This document shows, in pieces, positions 41,301 through 53,800 of a stretch of 64,000 nucleotides of DNA. The position numbers and the translations under genes are program-made. Source of the DNA: Pleurostoma richardsiae (lineage: Eukaryota; Ascomycota; Sordariomycetes; Calosphaeriales; Pleurostomataceae); the NCBI GenBank assembly GCA_030052745.1, contig JANBVO010000004.1:1302001-1366000 (forward strand), read 5' to 3'. The notes under the pieces are model-generated. The model made no database searches. It worked only from the letters and a program-made list of their open reading frames with translations, and was not told the origin of the DNA. Every line of letters starts with the position of its first letter. Within the stretch, counting starts at the first letter, position 1.

Positions 41301-43544
41301 TTCTTGGCCGGCCTAAGGGGTGAGGCCTGGTTAGCAAGTGTTGGCCTGCTCTATACCTAGACGCTGAGCCTTGAGCCTGAAGGTAGTTCTTGTGTCATAT
41401 GGAGTTCAGCAGCGGTGAGCCGGCAGCATGTCAAGAGGCAGGGCAACGACGGCTAGCCAGGGCGCGTGCAGTGGCATCCGCGGACAGTCTTCCCCAGGAA
41501 CAATAGGCCACCTCGTATGCAATTCAAGCGATGAGCGATCTCCGGCTGGGGAAAGATGATGGAGGACTGAATGGCAGCCGGCGACAGACATACAATATCG
41601 CAGCATGCAGGCCGCCACATATGGAGGAGGCAGATATGCTAGGGAGGCTAGGAGGTCTGTCTGAAGGGGAAATGCATGTACATCGTTCCTGCCAACCCCC
41701 ATCGATTGGTCGACTCGTTCTTTTCCCCCGTGCAGAAGGGACTCTCAACTTGCACATCAGATCTTCGTGGTACCTTGGTACCCCTCCAGGTACTGTACCT
41801 TACCCCAGCTGAGCTCCACATCGACCTGCGCTCAGTCCCGGGCCGAAATGAGGAGAAAATGCAGGTAACGAATTGATTGGGCTATCAAGAACTTGGAAGG
41901 TACGGAGTACCTAAGGTACCTTGCCGTCTTCTTCGCACTTATTTAGTGTACCAGATCGCGGAAAAGCCGCTGACAGAACAGGAATAGAAGGAGGGGAAGG
42001 GAGCGAGACGTCCATGTACTCCCTACTGAAGAGCACAATACTTGGAAGTTGGGTACCTAAAGAACAGCCAAGCACGCCTTGCCGCTCTGGTGAAGTGACT
42101 AACGCGAGCCATTTGGTAGCGAAGTCACCCGGTCTGCTACCACTTATCTCCAGTCGCGAGGGTCCTTCTCAACTTCCCTCTCCCCTACTTCCAAACCGTG
42201 CCTTGATATTCTCATGAGACGCTGTTTCACTCCTATTTCTCCTACATCTCTCGCGAAATCCAAGCGGATAAGGAGAGGCTGGCTATCTACACATGGACAC
42301 AGACCGTAGCGTAGCATGACGATTGTCCAAACTGCGTGCAGAAAGCCACCGACCTATGTCCTCCCCTTCTGGCAAAGCGTCGATCTCAGTCTGCGGTACA
42401 TACTTGCCGAACGATCATACCCCCCCAGTCCGTCCATCCATGCTCGGCACCGGATTCTGAAGAGTCTTCCATCGGTGGCTGACAGACGCGAGACAAGGCC
42501 ACACGCAGGTGACGGGCTTGACAGGATACATGAGCCTGCGCTCCGATACAAGCAAAGTACCTCCTTTCCATCTCCAGACTGAGATCTTCGGATGCATGTA
42601 AGTCCTTGCGTGCCTTGCACGTCCCTAATCCTTGCCCCTTGCCCTGAAACAACGCCACCAGCAGACGTCTGCCCGTTGAACGTTCGTCGTCTCCGCCCCC
42701 TACCCCTTCTCCAACTTTTCGAACCGCTGGTCGTGGTCTTGCACCTGGATATTCGGACGGCCATGAAATGATAGTGGTAATACTTGTTTTCTGGCCTCTT
42801 CTGATATTAATTTGTGCTCTCAGGTAACCCCCCTGACGATGGTTCGAGCTCCCTGAACAGGTGATATACCCCAAACCGTGCCTGGTCAGCTCTCGGAGCC
42901 CTCGTCACCACCGCCTACGCCTACGTCCTCGTGGCTTGCCCTGGAGTGGGGCCAGACACGGCATTGAGCAGTTACCATCCACCTCCGACTTATTATATCG
43001 CTCCGCCGGCATCTTGCTGCTCTGGGCTACTCTGGAAAGCAATACTTGGGTTGCTATAGAGTGGCCCCTCGGTCGATACCGCCCCCTTTCCGCCTCCATC
43101 CCCCCCCTGCACTACCCTACCATGCATCAGCTAGCATCGCGAGCCGTGTTCACTCCCCCATCGTCACCACGCCGAATCTAGCTCGTCAAGCTTCCCCACA
43201 GTACCCATCCCTCCCGCTGCAAGTCCGGTCTCCTCTGGTCACATCCGCCCGTTGAAAAATCCTCACCCCACACTCTCCGAGGCCCATCTCCAACTGCAAG
43301 CAATGTAGATATATAAGTTTGCATCCTCTTCACTTCACTCGGTGCCACCAACCCCAATCGCCTGCTTATCAACCCTGCAGACTTCTATCTTTGTCTTCCC
43401 CAGACTTCCCCAGACTATCTCATGCTCCCCACGCACCGTCTTCCTCTATAGATATCCCGAGGCTCTCCCTCCTACGTTCATCTTACCGTCAGTCTCATCG
43501 AAGGCAATTTGGTGGTCCTCCTTGACCGTTCTCAGTCGTGCATC
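38305..43544. other. Long gene-poor region (5.2 kb) before the Zn2Cys6 regulator
   Basis: No protein of any recognisable family in six frames; all open frames are short and overlap each other. Four short perfect inverted repeats cluster at 38601-38726. Six GGTACC sites are scattered between 38390 and 42060. The last 1.5 kb is pyrimidine-rich and probably is the long 5' leader and promoter of the regulator at 43545. A tRNA-like remnant on the minus strand near 40623-40697 lacks pairing stems and is not called. Confidence 0.5.
38601..38726. repeat. Cluster of short perfect inverted repeats
   Basis: Within 126 bp, about 300 bp past the ULA1 stop, lie four hairpin-capable sequences. One is GAGGA/TCCTC around GGCCTTGCGG. 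One has 8-bp arms GCCAGGAC/GTCCTGGC with a 5-nt loop (38628-38648). One is the 12-bp palindrome GGCCCGCGGGCC (38662-38673). One is TGCAGAC/GTCTGCA with a 4-nt loop (38709-38726). Function unknown; a transcript end or a structured RNA are possibilities. Confidence 0.55.
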
Positions 43545-45892
43545 ATGGCGCCGACTATCCCGATTCCCACACAGGGGGGCATGTTCCACACTTTCCAGGG
43601 TGTGACTCCACGAAAGCCCTCCACCGAGTCTCAAGACAGTGGCAAGTCTAGCGGCAACAGCGCAGCCAAGAGAATTACAACTCCCCATGCTTGTGCCGAA
43701 TGCAAGCGGAGGAAAATGTGAGCATTCGCTACAGTTCAAAAACCTAGATCCGTCCCTAATATGCCCTCCCCAGCCGCTGTGACGGTCAGCAACCCTGCGG
43801 TCAATGTCTTTCCAGCCGGGCTCCGAAAAGGTGTTTCTATGATAAACATCGCCAGAGGGTTATCCCTTCTCGAAAGTGAGTGCCCTAAGGTTCGTGAACA
43901 TGTATAGGTCTAAACAGAGGCAGGACCCTTGAGGCGCTGTCTCAATCCTTGGAAGAATGCCGATCTATCCTCAAGCGGCTGTACCCGGACCAGGAGGTAC
44001 ATACGTTACTGTCTCTGTCCAGACAAGAGCTTCTGAGCCTCCTTGACCGGCCCATAATCGATACCTCGGTAGCAGCTCTTCCATCGCCGCCGCTCAACAC
44101 CTCTCCGATAGGATCTGATTTAGAGTCACCCCTTTGCCCAACATCCGCAGAGACACTCTCATCCCTCGAGCAGATTCCCACCCGGGATAGCGAGTGGGAT
44201 GAAGAGCGACGAGGTAGGGATCCCATTCCAGTCGAAGCGGACGACGTCAATGCGTTGTCCCTTTCGGTAGATCGCCAGGCATCTTATCTGGGGGCTTCAT
44301 CAATCAAAGTCGCCCTCATGGTTATGCTCAAGGTCCAGCCCCAGCTTCGAAATGCCTTGGCAGCGCCTCTCAACAGCGCGGAGATGACACACAGTTTTCC
44401 GGTTACACGTCAGAAGCCGGCCACCCAGAAAGACCCCCAGCGAGTCCCGTGGTCCTGGAAAGGTCAGACTCTCATTGACGCCTATTTCAAGCGTATTCAC
44501 GTCTTCATTCCTATGCTTGACGAGACTTCCTTCCGAGCCGACTATCTTGAGGGGCAGAGGTTCGATGCCCCGTGGCTGGCGCTGCTCAACATGGTCTTTG
44601 CCATGGGAAGCATTGTGGCCATGAAGTCCGACGACTACAACCATCTGAATTACTACAACCGTGCCATGGAATACCTGCCCTTGGATGCCTTTGGGAGTAG
44701 CCACATTGAGACTGTGCAGGCCCTAGCCATCATCGGCGGCTATTATCTTCACTACATTAACAGGCCAAACATGGCCAATGCCGTCCTCGGCGCTGCCATC
44801 AGAATGGCGAGCGCCCTTGGTCTCCACAGGGAATCTCTGACCCAGAGCGGCGATGTCACTGCCGCAGAGACCAGAAGGCGGACGTGGTGGAGTGTGTTCT
44901 GCCTCGACACTTGGGCTACCACCACGATGGGGCGGCCCTCTTTCGGAAGATGGGGCCCCGCCATCAATATTCACCCTCCCGAGTTTGGTATAAACTCAGG
45001 GCGAGACTCTTCTCAGCACGCTGGCATTCTACCGCTCATTGAGAACATCAAATTCTGCAAGATCGCCACCCAAATCCAAGACGTGCTCGCCATCTCTCCA
45101 CTCCTACGGACGGAGGACCGCTGTAATTTGGACAGTCAGCTACTTAACTGGTACAGCAACCTGCCATGGCTTCTGCGGACTACAGATCCCTGTGCGGAAC
45201 CGCTCTATATGGCACGCTGTATCATGAAGTGGCGATACCAGAATCTTCGCCTGCTGTTGCATCGTCCGGTCCTCCTCAGCCTGGCCAGCAGCAATGCACA
45301 ACATGCTGCTGAAGTTGACATCGAAGCCCTTGAGACTTGCCGCGAGCTCGCCAAGCAGACCATTGAGGACGTCGCGAGAGAATGGACTCGGAATCAGATG
45401 TCTGGCTGGAACGCCGTCTGGTTCCTCTACCAGGCGGCAATGGTTCCGCTCGTTTCCGTGTTTTGGCAGTGGAACAGCCCGCGCGTGCCGGACTGGAACA
45501 AGCAGATCGAGACGATACTCGAGCTGCTCGAGGCCATGGAGGAGTGGTCTCTAGCCGCCCGCCGCAGTCGCGAAGTCGTGTGGCGCATGTATGAGGCCAG
45601 CCGCACAATCATGCACCACAGGTCGGAAAGCCCATCGCTGCAGGCGGCGCTGGGTCAGGACATTATGCTCGGCTCGCCGGAGCTTCACATGTCCCCGATT
45701 GGTCTCGAACCGGAAGGTCTGCCCATGATGAGCATGCTGGATCAGCATGGCTTGTGGGACCTAGACGGCATGTACTGGGGTGGGACGGAAGACATGGACT
45801 ACTCCCCATACCCCGGAGTTCAGGATGGAATGATGCAGATGGACTACGGCTTGATGAACCAGGCAGCCATGGACGGGGCGTTCAGCTTCTAA
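43545..45892 (+). CDS. Zn2Cys6 transcription factor, resembling CLR-1/ClrA
   Basis: Three exons (43545-43717, 43774-43875, 43924-45892) give 747 aa. The N-terminal binuclear zinc cluster has Cys50, 53, 60, 66, 69 and 78 (CAECKRRKIRC, then CGQC) and is interrupted by the first intron. It is followed by HRQRVIPSRKTLEALSQSLE and a linker. A fungal-specific transcription factor domain lies in the middle (about 200-560), with LIDAYFKRIHVFIPMLDETS and RRRTWWSVFCLDTW. The C-terminal tail is rich in Met, Gly and acidic residues, as in activation domains. The cluster and the segment after it recall the cellulose-response regulators CLR-1/ClrA, from memory only; other Zn2Cys6 classes are possible. Very long flanking intergenic regions suit a condition-regulated factor. 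Confidence 0.88.
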
Positions 45893-48800
45893 TGATCTGA
45901 TTCGGTTAATGAAAGGAAAACGGGGTGGTGAGAAAACGACGCTGCTCGTACTGGCGGCCAGGCTAACGGCATCTACGGGTTTAAGTTTGTTGATTGTGGA
46001 GTCCGGGGTTCGTCGGGAGGGTGGTATACATTATGAGCGAGGAGATGGGTCACTATCCGCGAAGCCGAGCCTTTACTCCTTTTATTATGGAGAGGATGAA
46101 CGCCTTATTTCCTAGTATATGGTCGATACCATTGGGTGGCAGTATCAGTAAAACTGAGGAGGGTTGGTTTACAGGACATAACTCCAAACGCATATGATTG
46201 ATGGCATTGCGCAGAAGCAGGTCGGCATGGAAGGATGAACATTTGGCCTGCTGGCACATTCGCGGAGAAAGGCCCCTACACGGGAACACAGGAGAGGGGA
46301 CAGGTAGTGGATATTTGAAATGAGTCATGCAGATTGTACAGTACTGAACATATTTGGACCACTCTACCTCCCCAGGGATGGCTGCTCTCTCCCATTTTTC
46401 CATGGGCCCTTTCCCGTGAAGCCGTTGTTAGGAGACGAAGCGTTCTGGAAGAACGGGAAGGCTTCGAAGAAGCGGCACTTTTCTCAGAAACCCGACCGCC
46501 AGGTACGACTCAAGGGTTCATACACGCTCAAGTCAGTTTCTCGATCGGCTGATATCCGTTCCCCCACGGGAGCTACGGCCGGTACTGAAGCCGAAGGACG
46601 TGCGGCAGCTCTGGTAACGTATCGTCTGGTTTGACGACGGCACGTAAAGCGCGACAGATCAGGCGACGAGAAGCACTTCGCTCCCCCTCCTGTCTCGCTG
46701 GCTTTCCATACCCTGGTGGTCACCTCGGCCTTGCCGGATCAAAGTTCGAGGCCTTCCGGAAGAGCCAGCCGTCGAGGCACGCTTTCATCCGGTATATCTC
46801 CTTTCCTCAAGGGTTACATCCACCGTGGGTGTAACCCTGTGCAGTATGCGCTGTACCATCAAGAGGATGGAATCTGAAGTCCCTGACTCCCCTATTTCTG
46901 CCGCCTTGATGGTGTGTAGATTCTGGGGCAGATGACTTACAGAAATCTCGAAGACGCCCCTCCCCCTGCCCGGCTGTGCCGTGAGAGATCGTGAAATGCA
47001 GGAGTCAGAGAGCGGCCTGTTTGCCGCCCTGCGGATGACGGAAAGGGGTGCCGCACTCGGCTGCCGAGAGCGGTACGCTTGAGTTGCCAGTTGCTGGTCT
47101 CTAAGGCTAAGGTGGCGCTGGGACCGAGGCATTACAACCCTGTGAAGAATATTCTGATCTGGTCTGGTGCTGCGTGCGTGTGTGTGCTGGCCTCTTCTCC
47201 CTCCTTCTCCCCTTCCCCCCTCTTTCCCCTGCGTCTCTCCGTGCCTGACGATGCTGGTGCTGGCGCCACGAGGGCATGTACATGTTCCTTGCGGACATGC
47301 ATGTAGAAGCGTAGAAGACGCGGGTGTGTGTGGGCGATGCTTGCCAAGCCTTACGGACTGGGGCAGTTGGAGAAGACATGCTGGGAGGAAGACGCGATTG
47401 GCTGGCAAAATCCGGTGGCCGGTGGAGACATCGTTTGACGCAATCTGGCTGTTCGGCCCGGAGCGAAGAAGCCATCGACAAACCACGATGGAAGTACAGG
47501 GACTCGATGACGAGGGGCGATTCTGCCGAGAGTCGAGTGCGATGCCCCCGCAGGACAAGGTATGGGGTACTTGATGCGGGCAACAGGGACCCCTGCCCAT
47601 CTTTGAGCGTTTCTTTGGTGCGGGGTAGCGAGGAAAAAGCGCGGAATTAAACAGTCAAGCACGAACTAGCCGTTCTTGTTTTAGAATTATTACTAAAATC
47701 AGTTTAGGAGAGTGAAATATGTGCGGGGAAAATACTAAACGGCGTCTCCACATACGGTACGGGCAACGAGTGCTCTGTGCCCTTCGACCTCGGATCTTCC
47801 ATCTGACCAAGGAAGCCTGAGGAACTACGGACTAGAAGCCGAAGCATATTGACCCTCCCCTGCCGTTGCAGACTGTGGTAACGACCGAAGCGAGATGAAT
47901 GCGATGAAGAGCTTCCTTCTATGACTTCTTCTCCCTCGCTCCTCGTCAGCCATCTGGACGAGCACGGCTCTGGCGAGGTCATCGCTGTGGATTCAGCTTC
48001 GCAGAAATACACCCAATGGCGATGACATCTAACTCCTTTGCCCTTTATTTTGTCTTCGTATACATCCATCCCACTTTTCAGGTGAAGAGGGCCTCGCAAC
48101 AAGTGTCGCGCTGGACTGGGCGTCTCACGATGCTATCTGCTTTTCGTGGTGCTTCCGTGAACCGCACCTCCCAAAAACACCAGAACAGATCAGGGGGTCT
48201 CGAACGGCTGTCAACCGGCTGATGGACAGACAGGTCGCGCCGCAGCCACGTTGTGCAGATGCAGGGGAACCCCTGCTCGGCAGTGTGCGGTCCTATATCA
48301 CAGCTCTTAACGGTGCGGAGTCCGGGGTAACCATGCGAAAAGCGGTAGAACACGGTCGCCGCGGCCGGCTCTCCTGATAGCTGGCATCCTTCTCATCCCA
48401 ACGCGGACCCCGTGGTCGTCTCGTCCATACCGTGGTTGGATCTCGTCTGGTTCTGATGTAGCCCCCCTGAGCGCCTAGAAAGGCAGGTACACGTTTTGTA
48501 CATGTCGACTTCAGGATGTATCTCGCTGAAGACATCTTATCATGACCGCTCTGGGAGCGGTGAAGACTTGGTCTGGATCACTTCGAGCAACTGACCTGCA
48601 GATGGTCCTGCAACTTCCGTCACAGGCTTGTTATCTCCTTTGATTGGCGCCCACCGACAGCATGTGCACCGGCCGCATCCGATTACAGTGGTCTCTTTTC
48701 GGCATCTTCGGGAACGGATTTGACCTCACATGCACCTCAAGCTTGTTAGGAAGGTAGAATGGGAGGTCCTTGCAACAGAGATTCACGAACCTAAGCAGCC

Positions 48801-50116
48801 TTTTCTCGTAATAGAGTATATTTCGTGTCTTAGGCGTATCTGGCATCCATCCTCAATCTTGTCTTCATCAGCGAGGCCGATCTGGGGTGTAAACGTCGGA
48901 CAGCCGGCACTTTGAGCAACCCTAGAGCCCGCTCATGGGTTTGGCGAAGGTAGCTGAGGCCATGCAGCACAGCAGCCGCCAGAATGATCGATTGTTGGTT
49001 GACAGCGGCAAGCCGCGTGGCACCCCTACAGAACTGGTGAACCAACCAAGGGCTGCCACTCGAGGTCGCGCGCAGCCTGCAGAGTGACGGCAATTGGTCT
49101 AGAAGCCGAAACATGTTTCAGGTGGCTCGGGTCTGCATCTTTCTCTCTGTACACTTACTGTTTTCGAGGAAATGCTGCTGCAAGTACGGCTCAGCTTTCT
49201 CAAAGCATATTCAGCACTGCGTGGGCTTCTTACCCGGCGTCCGAGACTTGATGTCCCCCTATTGAGTTCAAGGCGTTCTCGCAGATCGCGATACCGTCGT
49301 GAAACAGCTACGAGCCGCTTCCCCTGTTGCCACCGGGTTAGGATGCCCTTCCCTAGACGCCGACCAAGCTCGGCGAGTATGCAGCTCCCTGCAGCGCCCT
49401 GGTACAGCGGTCAGACATAAACCTGCCAGGGAACGGCGCAAGTTCTCCGCTCCGTCTGTTCTTTTCTAGAAGAGCTTGTTCCATCCCGCCGTTCATGATT
49501 TCTGCAAGCAGGCGTGTCTCTTGTTGCGCCAGGGAACAGGAGGCCCTTTTCATCCAGTGTTCTCTTGGATCTAGCACGGGCCTCACAGATCTGACAGCTT
49601 CTTACCCTAGACAGCAGGCTAAAGGTACGTCTCGTACGTACTCGGTTGAGGTTTGAACCCTGTACCTCCTCCTGTGCTTCCGATGGTTTGTTGACAAGTC
49701 AGCATGATGCACCGACTAGCAGCCTTCTAGCGTTCCATGACATCAGGAAAGCAATAGAAGATGTAAAATGCTACTCAATCTCTTGCTCTCTTAGAAGGCG
49801 TTTGGTTAGGGTTTCTCGTAGACTCTATTCTCTTGTTGAATCTATGCTGTCTTCCTGTATCAGAGTTGGGGATATCTAAGAGAACCATAATGCCATCTAC
49901 CTCCAAGAGAACCCCATCTTAGCCTGAAACCACAAAGAAAGGTGTCGCGGGTCCTGCCACGACACAGACATGGCCCTTGACCGGGTCGAGATGGACAAGG
50001 GGCGGAGCCAAAAATTATTAGTCCAGCTGAGAAAGGAGATTAGGATTGGGATGGCAACAAGAGGGAGCGTTGTAGAAGTTTGAACGGCAGCAAGCTAGTG
50101 TCCGGCACCAGGTTCT
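45893..50116. other. Gene-poor region (4.2 kb) downstream of the regulator
   Basis: The largest open frame is 271 codons on the minus strand near 46785-47600. It is low-complexity, Arg/Ser/Pro/Cys-rich, and shares no motif with known families. A purine/pyrimidine-skewed tract with TG repeats lies near 47170-47245. I see no transposon, tRNA or convincing gene. A short protein or long non-coding RNA cannot be excluded. Confidence 0.5.
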
Positions 50117-50805
50117 TCACAGCTGTGAATCGCTGTAATAGTGCTGCGGGTATCCGAGCCTGGCCTCCGCCTCCTTGATCGTCTTGCTGACCCGGTCGAC
50201 TCGGTGCCGCGCGCTGGGGTGGAGGACAGCCCTCCGCTGGAGGACGGTGGACGCGTCGTCCTCGCTGTTGTAGTAGTCGTCCACGATCAGAGATGCTTCC
50301 CGGCCCTTCCTCTGCTGACCGGCGGAGGGACGCGGCCCATCGTGGTGAGCCCGGGACCGCTCCTTGGCGGCGGCACTCGGGCGCCGGTGATGCTCGTTGG
50401 CGGCCCGAGGCTGGCTCCGGCGGTGGTGGTCATGGGCTGCCGAGGGGCTGCTAGTAGGCCTTGGAGGTCGCCACTGCTCTTCGGCGCCCAGTGGTCTAGC
50501 GCCGGCTTCCGGTATCATGTCGCCGTCGCCGTAGGTAGAGATCGGCTCGATGAGGACCAGTCCTCGCTGGTACGAGGCCGGGTTATGCTGCACCGGGCCG
50601 AAGCTCCCAGCATGAGCGACGAACTCGGCACCAGCGCCGGCGGTGGTGTAGTTGATATCAGAGCCATACGAGCAGCCATAACCATTGGCGGAAGGAGGCA
50701 CCGGGCAATAGTGGTTGGGGCAGGTCCCATCTCTACATAAACCTGGTTAGTGTGCAACTGGTGAGTAGTAGGACTAGGCATTTCCGCACGGTAGAAGACT
50801 TCCAT
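50117..50805 (-). CDS. Small unknown protein with N-terminal Cys cluster (about 213 aa)
   Basis: I do not know this family. The main frame (50117-50742) lacks an ATG at its beginning. Joining it to a 16-nt first exon (50790-50805, MEVFYR) across a 47-bp intron gives MEVFYRLCRDGTCPNHYCPV, which looks like a genuine N terminus. It carries a Cys-x4-Cys-x4-Cys cluster, followed by ANGYGCSYGSDINY. The centre is rich in Pro, Arg and His (HDHHRRSQPRAANEHHRR). The C terminus is charged and probably helical (RVDRVSKTIKEAEARLGYP) and ends YYSDSQL. It has no signal peptide or membrane segment. The donor GTGCGG and the short branch-to-acceptor spacing are weak points, so the first exon is tentative; an ATG at 50826 is an alternative start. 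Confidence 0.55.
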
Positions 50806-53800
50806 GCACTGAACGGCATGTGTCATCGCAGGAGAACATGGAAGCGGGATTAGAGACCACCCCAGGGTTTGACATCGATCCGTTATCCATGTTGGGTGGC
50901 AGTCGATTATCGATCCGTTCGGACTAGAAAAGTGAACGTGAAGCTCCAGGTCGAGATGACGATCCCAAGATACGTATGAAGCCACCAAAGAAACTGACAG
51001 AAGGAGGGAAAGAAGAGAAGAGTAGTGACCGGCAGTGTATCAAGCTTGGTGATTATAGATTAGAAGTGATGGGCAAGAGAGAGCTGTCTTCATCGTCTGG
51101 ACGAGATCAGTGGGTTATTTATGCTGCAAAGCAGCGCAGATGCTGAGAAGAGATCTAAAGGCATGGCATCATGAAGAAAGGAGGGGTGCCTGGCGATGGC
51201 ATCGGCCGCAACGCATGCTCCTGGTAAAAAAACCACATCGTATAGAGAACTTGAGACAGAGGCTCCAGACAGCAAATAGGGGCAGAATCGTCAGTCACGA
51301 ATAGGGGACCACTCGGGAAGATTGTTGCACACCACGCCGAGCCTTGGGAAAGAAAGATACTTCTTGAACCCTTCTAGGCAGTGCACGCGGCCAGAATACT
51401 AGATGATCTCGGTCCACTCATGCTTCGAAAGACGTTCTAGCGGTGGCAAACGTCACCGAAGACGCAAGCCCCCTGATGTCAGGGGTGAGAAGACGACAAG
51501 TCCCTTCTATGTCTTAATTGGTTCCCGACAATGGGGAGTATGTCTTAGACGGCGCCCTCCCGGCAAGTCTTGTTCGGGACCTGAACTTGTGTGTGATGTC
51601 TCTGGTCTATGAGAATGAAGACAGAAACAGGCTAAGCTGCCGGTGTCCAGCCGAACCTGGGATATTGGCCAAGATCCGATCTTGATAATGTTCATGTCTG
51701 TCTAGGTCAAGGGTTTGCGTACCCTGTTTCTGTCCAGACTGGACCAGGGGACACACTGTATCCTCGCCCGGTCGCTTCTAGCCCTCATAGGAGGCCCTGG
51801 TCTGTGACGTTGTGCCAGTACTAACTGGCCTTAATGACAATAGGATTCCGGAGAGCCACAAGGAACCGGTCGAATAGTACCTGAGTACACACCGCGTAAT
51901 GCCATGAAAGACGTTTTCGTAGCACAATCTGAGCAACCCTGGTTCGTGTTTACCTCCTCGATGGGGCACCGTTGGCAAGCGGGAAGAGGAACCCTAACAA
52001 AGGCAGGAGGTGCTTCTTGAGCCTTTCGTCTCGTAGCACGCAAGCATCCCTGCCCGTCATGCTCTCGAAAAAGACACCTCGGATGAAAAAAACGTTGCAT
52101 GCTCACCTGAACTCGCCCTGGCCCCTTCACCCTTTCAATGCTAGATGCTGATGATGATGAGGCATGTTTCCCCCCTTCCAATCACAGGGCTGCATGTACC
52201 AAGGAATCGAAGCTGTCGTGTTTTGAAAGTGAGGCTTGCGGAGCTGTTGAAAGCTGAAGGAAACGGCTCATTCCCTTTGTTGGGCGTCCCTTCGCCGTTC
52301 CCTATAGGCTCTGAACCCTTTAAGCCTCTCACATTGGCACCCGACTAGTCCCGCTTGAGCAACCTGCATGCATAGCAAATTCTGCGCCTCAACGGCTTTC
52401 CTTGACTCACCGAGTGGACGAGCTGCGGCCCTCGAAGTCAACGGGATGTTGTCCCGCGCCGTCCTTCTGTGGAGCCCCCTCGTGGAGTCTTGTCTCGGCA
52501 GTCATCAGGGAGGGGGGGATTGCTCCATGGGCTAGCAACGTTCTCCCCTCCTCCGCTAGGGCGGATGGATGTGGATGGCACAGGCACCAAGCTTCAACAA
52601 ATCTCTCCGGTGGGCCGATTCTGACGGAGAACCCTGCGTCTAGGCAGCCGCATGTGCAACGGCCGGGCGAACCAGAGATCGTAAATCAGGATCGTCCCAT
52701 CAGCCACAGCGCAAACTCACTGGTCGACAGTACGCTGGCTCCGTCGAATGAAGCCGCAGTATTCGCCGAGGAGAAAGAGGATATTTCTGTTCTTACCGCT
52801 AACTGAGCTGGGACAGCATTCCACACGCTCACCGACAGATGCGAGCCCCGGTATAAAAAAGACTGAGCCACCCGTAGCACGAGAGCTCGAGGCTCCGGTT
52901 GTTGCTCATTGGTCCGCTCAGCCAGAGCCTTATGACTGGCTGATTTTTTTATACGACACCCTTCGAGACCTAGAGGGAAATCCCCGTTTCGCTGCTGAGC
53001 GAGAGCGGCACATTGGACACGGCGCAACGTCCTATCAGTGATCCGACCTCACGTCGAGCGGGTTGGCATGGGTGCGTCGCGGACCTAGGATGAAGCCGAA
53101 CGATCGATGTGAAATACATCATATCTTGCCAAATTGTGCCCAGATTTAGAGTCCTCTTGCAGAGGCAGGTAAATAGGTAGCTTACTGCCTGGCGGTCTCT
53201 GCCTCCGGTAGCTGGAAGGGGTCCAGCACGCGGTGCTCGACTTGGTCAGAAAGCCACACAGACTATCTGGGGGTCCTTGACTAACACATGTAGACTAGGT
53301 ACCTTCTCTGGCGATGTCGATGTGCGCCTTTCTGCATGTGCAAGTCTTGGACTGATCCCCGCAGGGAGGCAGCCGACAGGCAGAAGTCCGAATTTTCGTT
53401 TCGACGAAGGTCGTGTTCGCGAGTGAGCAAGGAACCGACACCTGCAGAAACCCATTTCGAGAACCTCGCATATAGTGCTGAAGATTAAAATCAATCTGCT
53501 CTCGCCAGGCTCATGCTCCTCTACACGAGCGAAGCGCCATTCCCTTGCCTAGCCGCCTGGAGAGCAGCAGAAGTAGCCTAGCGACAGAATCAATCCTAAG
53601 CTCCAGCATCATCAAGTGCTTGTCGGCTACCCGATCCGCCTGGCTCGGCAAATATTCTGCTCCTGAGTGTCTGCTCCGGCAGGCGGAACCAGACCGGATT
53701 CATGGATGTGAGGTGCATTACTTACCGCCTTCTTGCGGGTTCGGCGGGGCCCAGCTGAGGCGGAGATGTGGATCACTCCGTGACCCACTTCGGAGCCGGC

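Noticed and set aside
46785-47600. 271-codon minus-strand open frame
   Set aside because: Low-complexity Arg/Ser/Pro/Cys-rich translation, overlapping open frames on both strands, no motif and no family-like start; it looks like a by-product of GC-rich sequence.
47704-48102. 132-codon minus-strand frame beginning MLRGPLHLKSGMDVYED
   Set aside because: Not conserved to my knowledge and with no supporting introns or motif.
49640-49690. GGTTTGAACCC near 49650 as a box B
   Set aside because: The flanking arms do not form a T stem and there is no D arm or anticodon arm upstream.
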